In this document: piece after piece, positions 1 through 4,919 of the stretch
Layout: every line of letters starts with the position of its first letter
Numbering within the stretch: the first letter of the stretch is position 1
DNA from: a bacterium
Lineage (GTDB): Bacteria; Chloroflexota; Dormibacteria; UBA8260; Bog-877
Direction: 5' to 3'
Assembly: GCA_021817185.1 (NCBI GenBank)
Contig: JAKAVU010000165.1
Span: 381 to 5,613, forward strand
DNA: 5,233 nucleotides
The notes under the pieces: model-generated
Database searches by the model: none
The model's input: only the letters and a program-made list of their open reading frames with translations
Told to the model about the DNA's origin: nothing
Made by a program: the position numbers and the translations under genes

Positions 1-304
1 GATCTATGAGCAGGAACTCCAGGTTGCCGTCGCGGAACTTACGGACCTGCTCGGTGGCGGTGCGGATCACCATGTTGGGGGCCACCCTGGTGGCACACGC
101 CGGCTGGAGCTTTGGAGTTCCCTCCACCTCCACCAGGCACATGCGACAGACCGCCACCGGCTCCAGCTTCTTGTGGGCGCAGTAGACCGGGACGAAGACA
201 CCCGCCTTCTCGCAGGCATCCCAGACCAAAGTGCCCGGCGGCACCTGCACGGTGCGGTCGTCGACCGAGACCGTCACCAGCTCCGTGGCCGCGTTCTGCG
301 CCAC
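1..304 (-). CDS. nuoG: NADH-quinone oxidoreductase subunit G, N-terminal part (cut by window edge)
   Basis: Peripheral-arm subunit of complex I that passes electrons from NuoF along a chain of iron-sulfur clusters. Only the first 101 codons are in the window; the gene runs off the left edge. The visible part is the N-terminal 2Fe-2S ferredoxin-like domain. Cys42, Cys53, Cys56 and Cys70 are the likely cluster N1b ligands, within YCAHKKLEPVAVCRMCLVEV and the following QPACAT segment. The FRDGNLEFLLID end matches the stretch that in the family precedes the next Cys-rich motif. The GTG start directly follows the nuoF TAG stop in the same frame, so no upstream start is possible without readthrough. 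An internal GTG at codon 10 is a less likely alternative. No strong Shine-Dalgarno is seen before the chosen GTG, so translation is probably coupled to nuoF. Family assignment is firm; the exact start is inferred. Confidence 0.95.
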   Translation of the reverse strand, partial: MAQNAATELVTVSVDDRTVQVPPGTLVWDACEKAGVFVPVYCAHKKLEPVAVCRMCLVEVEGTPKLQPACATRVAPNMVIRTATEQVRKFRDGNLEFLLID

Positions 305-1585
305 CTAGACGGCCACCGCCACGGACTCGCGGACGGGACAGCTCCCGGCTCCGCAATGGCTCTCGAACTCCTCCGGGAACATCCGGTAGGCCGACATCAC
401 GAACCAGGTGGCGGTGTCCCCCAGCGGGCAGAAGCAACGGCCATCCATGTTGGCGCAGATGTCGGCGAGGTTGGCCAGCTCGGCCCGGCTGGCAATGCCA
501 GCCTCGAGACGATGCATCAGCTCACTCTCGAAGTAGGTGCCCTCGCGGCAGGGCACGCACTTGCCGCAGGACTCATGACGGTAGAAGTCGACCAGGCGCA
601 TGGCGACATTGACCAGGCAGGTTGAATCGTCCATGATCACGAGCGCGCCGGCTCCCAAGGACGACCCGGCATCCGCCACCGCCTTGAAATCCAGGGGCAG
701 GTCCAGATGCTGCGGACCCAGGATCTGCATCGACCCCCCCCCGGGTTGCATCGCCTTCATCTGCCTTCCCCGCCACACCCCACCGGCCATCTCCAGAAGG
801 TCCCGGAAGGTGGTCCTGCCCATGGGCACCTCGAACGTGCCCGGTCGCTCCACATGCCCGCTCACGCAGAACAGTCGTGTGCCCGGGCTGGCCTCGGTCC
901 CGAGGGCGGCGTACTTGGCGCCGCCCTCCGAGACGATGTAGGGCAGATTCGACAACGTCTCAACGTTGTTGACCACGGTGGGCTGGCCATACAGCCCCTT
1001 CACCGCGGGAAAGGGCGGCTTCAGGCGCGGCTGACCGCGCCGCCCCTCGAGGGAATCAAGCAGCGCTGTCTCCTCCCCACAGATGTAGGCTCCCGCCCCG
1101 CCGTGCACCAGCAGCTCGCAATCCCACCCTGATCCCAGGATGTTGCGCCCCACGTAGCCGGCCCGACGGGCCTCCCCGACCGCCCGCTCCAGCAGCTCGC
1201 GCTGGCTGCGGTACTCGCCCCTGATATAGATGAAGGCGTGGTTGACCTTGAGGGCAAAGGCGGAGATGAGAACCCCCTCGAGTAGCTGGTGGGGGTACTC
1301 CTCCATCAGCACCCGGTCCTTGAAACAGCCCGGCTCCGACTCGTCGGCGTTGACACAGAGGTAACGCGGAAAGCTGTCCTTGGGAAGGAAGCCCCACTTG
1401 GTGGCGGTCGGAAAGGCGGCGCCACCCCGGCCCCGCAGCCCAGACGCCTTCACCTCGGCGGCGATGGCCTCCGGCCCCATCGCGATCGCCCGACGCAGCG
1501 CCTGGTAACCGCCGACCTTCTCATACCCGGCCAGGGTGGTGAGCCCGGGTGCCCCCTGATGGCGTGTCAGCACCAGCTCGTTCAC
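305..1585 (-). CDS. nuoF: NADH-quinone oxidoreductase subunit F (NADH/FMN-binding, cluster N3)
   Basis: Subunit that oxidises NADH, holds FMN and passes electrons to a 4Fe-4S cluster. The 426-residue product has the usual family length. It shows the glycine-rich GLRGRGGAAFPTATKW loop (about 49-64), NADESEPGCFKDR (79-91) and the YICGEETALLDSLEG segment (167-181) of the NADH/FMN site. The C-terminal ESCGKCVPCREGT motif supplies Cys340, Cys343 and Cys346, and Cys386 in CFCPLGD is the likely fourth ligand of cluster N3. Family members more often have Thr than Cys in the PGCFKDR position. The GTG start overlaps the nuoE TGA stop (GTGA), and a G-rich run just upstream may serve as ribosome binding site. 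A longer reading of the frame up to 1717 lies inside nuoE and is not used. The stop abuts nuoG. The nine-base C run at 734-742 leaves the frame intact, and the PGGGS it encodes fits the family spacing. Confidence 0.97.
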   Translation of the reverse strand: MNELVLTRHQGAPGLTTLAGYEKVGGYQALRRAIAMGPEAIAAEVKASGLRGRGGAAFPTATKWGFLPKDSFPRYLCVNADESEPGCFKDRVLMEEYPHQLLEGVLISAFALKVNHAFIYIRGEYRSQRELLERAVGEARRAGYVGRNILGSGWDCELLVHGGAGAYICGEETALLDSLEGRRGQPRLKPPFPAVKGLYGQPTVVNNVETLSNLPYIVSEGGAKYAALGTEASPGTRLFCVSGHVERPGTFEVPMGRTTFRDLLEMAGGVWRGRQMKAMQPGGGSMQILGPQHLDLPLDFKAVADAGSSLGAGALVIMDDSTCLVNVAMRLVDFYRHESCGKCVPCREGTYFESELMHRLEAGIASRAELANLADICANMDGRCFCPLGDTATWFVMSAYRMFPEEFESHCGAGSCPVRESVAVAV

Positions 1586-2145
1586 CTCGCCCCCCCGCTC
1601 CCGTCGGTCTGCACCCGCACCTTCTCCAGCACCTCCAATGCGCTCTGTGGGGTCAGGTTCTCGTAGCTGAAGCGGTCGACCTGCATCATCGGCGCACCTC
1701 CGCACGCCCCCAGGCACTCGACCGTGCCCTCGATGGTGAACGCTCCGTCGGGGCTGTTCCCCTCCTCATCGAGGTGGAGTTCTGCCTGGAGGTGGGCCAG
1801 CAGATCGTCGGAGCCGCGCAGGCCGCACGACACATTGCGGCACACCTGGACCACGTGTCTCCCCGGCCGGTGGTTGAAGTACATCGAATAGAACGTCGCG
1901 ACCGCCTCCACGTCCCCGGGCAACAGCTTCAACTCCTGGGCCACGACCTCAAGCGTCCAGGGGGGGAGGTATCCGAGCTCGTCCTGAACCGCCCAGAGCG
2001 CGGGCAGGACGGCCGAACGGGCCGAGGGATACCGAGCCTCCATCTCCCGAATGCGGGTCAGGGTCGCGTCACTGAGCCGGCCCGACCCGGCTGCCGCCTC
2101 AGTCACCCAGCGGGTCTCCGCGCCGGTCGGAGGTGGAAGCTCCAA
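1582..2145 (-). CDS. nuoE: NADH-quinone oxidoreductase subunit E (2Fe-2S cluster N1a)
   Basis: Thioredoxin-fold subunit of the complex I NADH module, partner of NuoF. The 187-residue product has an N-terminal helical part (ARYPSARSAVLPALWAVQDE, about 37-56), then the ATFYSMYF segment (82-90) typical of the family. The 2Fe-2S ligands are Cys102 and Cys107 (CRNVSC) and Cys144 and Cys148 (CLGAC). The start is TTG at 2145-2143. It is the first possible start after an in-frame TGA about 16 codons upstream, and a GGGGAG ribosome binding site lies 5 bases before it. A GTG 13 codons further in is the main alternative. It is the first gene of a compact nuoE-nuoF-nuoG set. In the usual order nuoD would lie immediately upstream, but here 2.77 kb of other DNA intervenes. 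No convincing promoter was found in the 136 bp between this gene and the divergent flippase gene. Confidence 0.96.
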   Translation of the reverse strand: MELPPPTGAETRWVTEAAAGSGRLSDATLTRIREMEARYPSARSAVLPALWAVQDELGYLPPWTLEVVAQELKLLPGDVEAVATFYSMYFNHRPGRHVVQVCRNVSCGLRGSDDLLAHLQAELHLDEEGNSPDGAFTIEGTVECLGACGGAPMMQVDRFSYENLTPQSALEVLEKVRVQTDGSGGAR

Positions 2146-2150
2146 GCTCT

Positions 2151-2156
2151 CTCCCC
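2151..2156 (-). promoter_or_regulatory. Ribosome binding site of nuoE (decides the TTG start)
   Basis: GGGGAG on the minus strand, 5 bases before the TTG at 2145. With the in-frame stop a short way upstream, it makes TTG the preferred start even though it is a rare start codon. Confidence 0.6.
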
Positions 2157-2281
2157 GAACAGCGACGGGCGCGCTTGCACTTGCCCCTGCTCATTCCGAA
2201 CCCCACTTTACCAATCCACCCCACCCGGCCGAGGGCACCCGGCGCGCTCGCGACGGCCCCGATGCCGCAGGATTAGCGCCC

Positions 2282-3589
2282 ATGGGACCGCCATCACCCC
2301 CCCGACCCGACCAGCGCGAGGGAGCCGGGACCGAGCGCCGGGGGCGCTTCGCGAAGTTCCACAAGCTCGCTGCCATGACCACCGTCCGGCACAACTTCTT
2401 GTACCTCATCGGGATCGGCGGATCCGGAGCCGGGGTCCTGGTGGCCCAGTCCTATGGAGCCCACCACCTCACCCCGGCTGCCAACGGAGAGTCAACCTCC
2501 GTGGTCGCCGTTCTCAATCTCCTGTACACCACCTCGTACGTGGTGGCGGCCGGCTGCGCCCGGGAGGTCGCGGCCGCAGCGGCCCTAGGGGATCCTCCTC
2601 AGTCCCATTGGATGAGGCTCCGCCGCAGCGGATGGCGGATCGGGCTGGGCCTGGGCCTGACCATGATTCCGGTCGATGTTGGGCTGGCCATCCTGCTTCA
2701 CCTTCCCGACCCCTGGGTGCTGGTCGTGACGGTGGTCGCGGGCCCGATCGCGGCTCTGGGCGGGTCCCAGCGCGGCTACCTCCAGGGCGCTCGTGAGTTC
2801 GGCCGGCTGGCCGTCAACTTCCTGCTCTACGGCGGCACCATGGTGGTGTTGGCAGTGATCCTGCTGAACTTCGGCCTGGGTGCGGCAGCGGTTCCCTTGG
2901 CGTCGGTGGCCGGCGCGCTCGGCTCCGCCGTCTACCCGCGCCATGCGCCATTCCCCGGGTCTCCACGATCGGCTCACCCTCGCCCTCTGGTGGATGGCAC
3001 CGTCCTCGCCGGCGCCGCCACCGCTCCCATCTTCAACAACATCGACGTGGTCGCGGCCCGGCACGTGCTCAGCCCGACCGGCGCCGGCCTCTACTCCGGC
3101 CTCTCCATCATGGGCAAGATCCTCTTCTTCGGCACCAGCAGCCTCAGCGCCGTCATGTACCCCCGGATCTCGGCGGCCGTCGACCCGGGCCGGCGCCGCC
3201 GGCTGCTGTTGCAGACCGGTGCAGTCCTGTTGGGAATCGACTTGGTAGTCGTGGTCGGCTACACCGCCCTCTCGAGGCCGCTCCTGGGCCTGGTGCTCGG
3301 CCACCGCTATGAGTCGGACTCCACCCTGCTGCTGCTCTTCAGCCTCGGGATAGCCGGGCTCACACTGGTCAACCTGCTCGTTTACTACAGCATGGGTGCG
3401 CGCGACCGCAGCTTCGCCCTGGTGCCCGGGATCGGGGTTCCCCTGCTCATCGCCTGGCTGTTCACCAGCCCACCACATCTGGCAGACTTCGTCCCTCGAA
3501 TTGCCTCCGCCCTGCTCATCCTGGCGGCTCTGGAGGCCGTCGTGGTTCTTCCCAAAGCGCTGCGAGCGGGCCCCCGCACACTGGATTAG
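2282..3589 (+). CDS. Polysaccharide flippase-like membrane protein (MOP superfamily, Wzx/MATE type)
   Basis: Probable inner-membrane protein of 435 residues that could move a lipid-linked sugar or polysaccharide unit across the membrane; the substrate is unknown. About 12 hydrophobic helices can be read, near residues 38-58, 72-92, 116-138, 144-163, 175-198, 200-218, 236-257, 268-293, 310-333, 347-370, 378-395 and 403-424. The N-terminus is basic and cytosolic in style (RRGRFAKFHK). The strongest family hint is FNNIDVVAARHVLSPTGAG (251-269) followed by LYSGLSIMGKILFF and YPRIS. This resembles the NxD...AGLY...P-R pattern at the start of the second half of oligosaccharide flippases. ATG 2282 has AGGA 9 bases upstream; ATG 2375 has no ribosome site but would still keep the first helix. 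The open frame extends back to 2051, but that part overlaps nuoE and is low-complexity. The gene is divergent from nuoE and has no polysaccharide genes beside it here, so it looks like an orphan. Membrane transporter is near certain; flippase is likely. Confidence 0.8.
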   Translation: MGPPSPPRPDQREGAGTERRGRFAKFHKLAAMTTVRHNFLYLIGIGGSGAGVLVAQSYGAHHLTPAANGESTSVVAVLNLLYTTSYVVAAGCAREVAAAAALGDPPQSHWMRLRRSGWRIGLGLGLTMIPVDVGLAILLHLPDPWVLVVTVVAGPIAALGGSQRGYLQGAREFGRLAVNFLLYGGTMVVLAVILLNFGLGAAAVPLASVAGALGSAVYPRHAPFPGSPRSAHPRPLVDGTVLAGAATAPIFNNIDVVAARHVLSPTGAGLYSGLSIMGKILFFGTSSLSAVMYPRISAAVDPGRRRRLLLQTGAVLLGIDLVVVVGYTALSRPLLGLVLGHRYESDSTLLLLFSLGIAGLTLVNLLVYYSMGARDRSFALVPGIGVPLLIAWLFTSPPHLADFVPRIASALLILAALEAVVVLPKALRAGPRTLD

Positions 3590-3619
3590 CGCCTCGTTCG
3601 GCGGTGCGAACTGCCCCAA

Positions 3620-3638
3620 CAACGGGACATGACCGTTG
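3620..3638. other. Stem-loop downstream of the flippase gene
   Basis: CAACGG, a 7-base loop and CCGTTG form a perfect 6-bp stem about 30 bases after the flippase stop. A smaller 5-bp stem (GTTCG/CGAAC, 3596-3611) lies just before it. It sits in the convergent gap between the flippase gene and the small ORF ending at 3748. No T run follows on either strand, so it is not a classical intrinsic terminator. It could be a weak or factor-dependent end, or chance. Confidence 0.25.
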
Positions 3639-3747
3639 CCACTGGGCGCCCTGCAGCTTCAGAGTTCTCGGCTGCGCCGCCCCAGAGTCCCTGAAAGGCG
3701 CAGGCACACTACGGCCGAAGTCCGAAAACGAGCGCCGATCCTCTGGC

Positions 3748-3972
3748 TTACTTGCCGGCGGGGTAAGTGTCCGTGCCCACCTCGCCATCTCTGCCACGAC
3801 CCAGGGCGACCGCTACCTCGACACCGATCCCGCGCAACTTGGTCCGACGTCGCTCTCGTGCAAGTCTCCGGGCCTCATCCACAATCGGCCTCCTCTGAGC
3901 CGCCAGCTTCAGCTGCTCCTCGAGCAGGACCAGTCGACGACACAGCCCACTGCCGTTGTCGGCGCGACTCAT
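3748..3972 (-). CDS. Small basic helical protein of unknown function (74 aa)
   Basis: I do not recognise the family. The 74-residue product carries about 17 Arg/Lys against about 10 Asp/Glu. A predicted helical stretch (LVLLEEQLKLAAQ, about 14-26) is followed after Pro29 by an Arg-rich helix (VDEARRLARERRRTKL, about 31-46). A short hydrophobic part (IGVEVAVAL, 49-57) and a polar tail follow. There is no signal peptide or membrane span. The evidence that it is a real gene is its signals: AGGGAG lies 6 bases before the ATG, and a near-consensus promoter lies 38-66 bases upstream. Third codon positions are GC-rich like the nuo genes. It is convergent with the flippase gene, 158 bp away. The charge and size would suit a small DNA- or RNA-binding protein, for example an accessory factor of a mobile element, but this is only inference. 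Confidence 0.6.
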   Translation of the reverse strand: MSRADNGSGLCRRLVLLEEQLKLAAQRRPIVDEARRLARERRRTKLRGIGVEVAVALGRGRDGEVGTDTYPAGK

Positions 3973-4009
3973 TGGCTTCTCCCTACTTGCCTTCGATCAA
4001 CTGGTCCAG

Positions 4010-4038
4010 ATACTAGGCGCGACTTGAAATCGTGTCAA
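4010..4038 (-). promoter_or_regulatory. Strong sigma70-type promoter upstream of the 74-aa ORF
   Basis: On the minus strand the -35 box TTGACA (4038-4033) is perfect. The -10 box TAGTAT (4015-4010) matches four of six consensus bases, including the key first TA and last T. The spacer is exactly 17 bp. Transcription would start near 4003, giving a leader of about 30 bases that contains the AGGGAG ribosome site and ends at the ATG at 3972. A perfect 9-base palindrome, CTGGTCCAG (4001-4009), covers the expected start point and could be an operator. Continued transcription would run antisense through the flippase gene toward nuoE. Confidence 0.7.
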
Positions 4039-4293
4039 CGCCTCGCATTGGGTCGCGAGCGCCGAACCCCGGGGTGATCGTTCCCTCACCAAGGAATGAC
4101 ACCGAGCGCCCGCGGAGAGGGGCAGAGAGGGGGCAGGGCCCACATCCATCCGGGAGCGATGTGAGCTGACTGAGGAGTTGGGGTCGAGGTACTGGAGACC
4201 GGGCCCGGTCGACCGGGAGCTGCTGCTGGACTCCTTCTGCCTAGCCACAACTCGCGGCCTCTCCACCAACGCCAGTCCGCTCACGCACAAGCG

Positions 4294-4542
4294 TCAAGTT
4301 GACCGCCGCCTGGCTGCCATCCCTGCTGCTCTGGGAGTCTTCCACCATGCCTCCTCAAACCCCGACCCCGATCCCCACGCGTCCAAGACTCGCCCGATGC
4401 AGGCCAAAACGAACGTACGCATCGCGACAGGAACGCCCCGGAGCACCCGAATCACTACCTCGATCTTTCGCCGGAAACACCACCAGCCCCCCTCGCCGAC
4501 TGTCCCGCCCTCACCACTCAGCCGCCGACGTCTCTCGGTCAT
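4294..4542 (-). CDS. Possible small protein of unknown function (82 aa)
   Basis: I do not recognise the product. It begins with a very basic MTERRRRLSGEGG, then GGWWCFRRK. A hydrophobic-amphipathic middle follows (about 28-55, with VVIRVLRGVPVAM and FVLACIGRVL). The tail is rich in Trp and Arg. The main support is a perfect AGGAGG (4555-4550) 7 bases before the ATG, preceded by two inverted repeats that could be regulatory. Against it, third-position GC is only about 70 percent by eye, little above the surrounding DNA. The tail is low in complexity, and no clear promoter is visible. It may be a real short gene, the start of a gene later broken by a frameshift, or chance. An overlapping frame from 4573 gives only a very short peptide. 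Confidence 0.35.
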   Translation of the reverse strand: MTERRRRLSGEGGTVGEGGWWCFRRKIEVVIRVLRGVPVAMRTFVLACIGRVLDAWGSGSGFEEAWWKTPRAAGMAARRRST

Positions 4543-4549
4543 CGTTCTT

Positions 4550-4555
4550 CCTCCT
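4550..4555 (-). promoter_or_regulatory. Perfect AGGAGG ribosome binding site before the 82-aa ORF
   Basis: AGGAGG on the minus strand, 7 bases before ATG 4542, which is ideal spacing. Two of its bases also belong to an upstream inverted repeat (4554-4582), so folding of the leader could partly hide it. Confidence 0.5.
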
Positions 4556-4582
4556 GGTTGATCCGCTCATCATGCCAACCAG
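4554..4582. repeat. Inverted repeat in the leader of the 82-aa ORF
   Basis: CTGGTTG (4554-4560) and CAACCAG (4576-4582) form a perfect 7-bp inverted repeat with 15 bases between, about 22 bp centre to centre, which is two helical turns. That spacing suits a dimeric repressor. In RNA the arm nearer the gene overlaps the edge of the AGGAGG site. Function is inferred. Confidence 0.4.
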
Positions 4583-4584
4583 TT

Positions 4585-4603
4585 GTCCACCGAAATCGTG
4601 GAC
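4585..4603. repeat. Inverted repeat GTCCAC-N7-GTGGAC
   Basis: A perfect 6-bp inverted repeat with a 7-base spacer, two bases from the 4554-4582 repeat. The plus strand reads TGTCCACCGAAATCGTGGAC from 4584. Short TGTCC...GGACA ends are common in insertion sequences, so it may be a relic element end. It may equally be an operator for the 82-aa ORF, or chance. Confidence 0.4.
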
Positions 4604-4901
4604 CGGGGGACACGTCCAGCCACTTCAGGCTGACAGTCTCAGCGGTGTCCTGCCCAGGCGCCGTGGACCAGCACCTCACCCTCGATGTCTAGAGGTCTGC
4701 CCTCAAGGCGCGCATCGAGTGGAATCCTGTGGGCAACTTCGCGCGCCGGTTGCCACGCTTCCGGAGGGCGCTGGATGAGCAGCTACCGCGGCATGCCAGG
4801 CCCGGCGCTGGCCAACAATGCAACGCTCCGTCTACACGATCGTCGGACCCGCATGGCGGGATTCGGACCCACCACCTCAGCGCCGCGGGCGGGAGTCCCC
4901 T

Positions 4902-4919
4902 GCTGAGATTGGGCTCAGC
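4902..4919. other. Stem-loop overlapping the nuoD stop codon
   Basis: GCTGAG, a 6-base loop and CTCAGC form a perfect 6-bp stem. On the minus strand the first arm contains the nuoD TGA stop. There is no T run after it, so it is not a standard intrinsic terminator, but it sits exactly where nuoD-side transcription meets foreign DNA. It may protect the 3' end of the truncated operon message; this is inferred. Confidence 0.35.

Larger units (their letters stand above)
3590..4914. other. About 1.3 kb between flippase gene and nuoD without a recognised conserved gene
   Basis: This stretch lies inside what is normally a closed nuoD-nuoE junction. It holds two small minus-strand ORFs with good ribosome sites (3748-3972 and 4294-4542), one strong promoter (4010-4038) and several inverted repeats. 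Weak coding-like traces occur on the plus strand near 4142-4291 and on the minus strand near 4639-4782. Neither trace has a usable start, and both look like decayed fragments, possibly of transposases. The remaining frames are shadow-like: proline- and arginine-rich translations with no family motifs. I see no rRNA, CRISPR array or complete insertion sequence. The mixed content fits acquired, partly decayed accessory DNA, which is an inference. Confidence 0.6.

Noticed and set aside
1586..1717. N-terminal extension of nuoF to 1717
   Set aside because: These codons are antisense-free shadows inside nuoE in another frame. The GTG at 1585 with GTGA overlap gives the normal family length.
2180..2240. 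Promoter for nuoE or the flippase in their divergent gap
   Set aside because: TAAAGT on the minus strand and TTGCAC on the plus strand are hexamer-like, but neither has a partner box at proper spacing.
2051..2281. N-terminal extension of the flippase ORF back to 2051
   Set aside because: It overlaps the coding part of nuoE on the other strand, is low-complexity proline/alanine/arginine sequence, and has no ribosome site. ATG 2282 is better supported.
2585..3622. 345-codon minus-strand ORF opposite the flippase
   Set aside because: It is very rich in Gln, Glu and Ala, as expected for the antisense of hydrophobic GC-rich codons, and shows no motif. It is a shadow.
3590..3747. Intrinsic terminator between the flippase gene and the 74-aa ORF
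   Set aside because: Short stems exist (3596-3611 and 3620-3638), but none is followed by a T run on either strand.
3997..4290. 97-codon minus-strand ORF
   Set aside because: It has a Ser-run, low-complexity translation with no motif, and it overlaps the clear promoter at 4010-4038.
4856..4872. tRNA gene on the minus strand
   Set aside because: GTGGG-TCCGAAT-CCCGC looks like a T arm, but the loop has C where U55 is nearly invariant. No matching acceptor 5' strand, D arm or anticodon arm could be found upstream.
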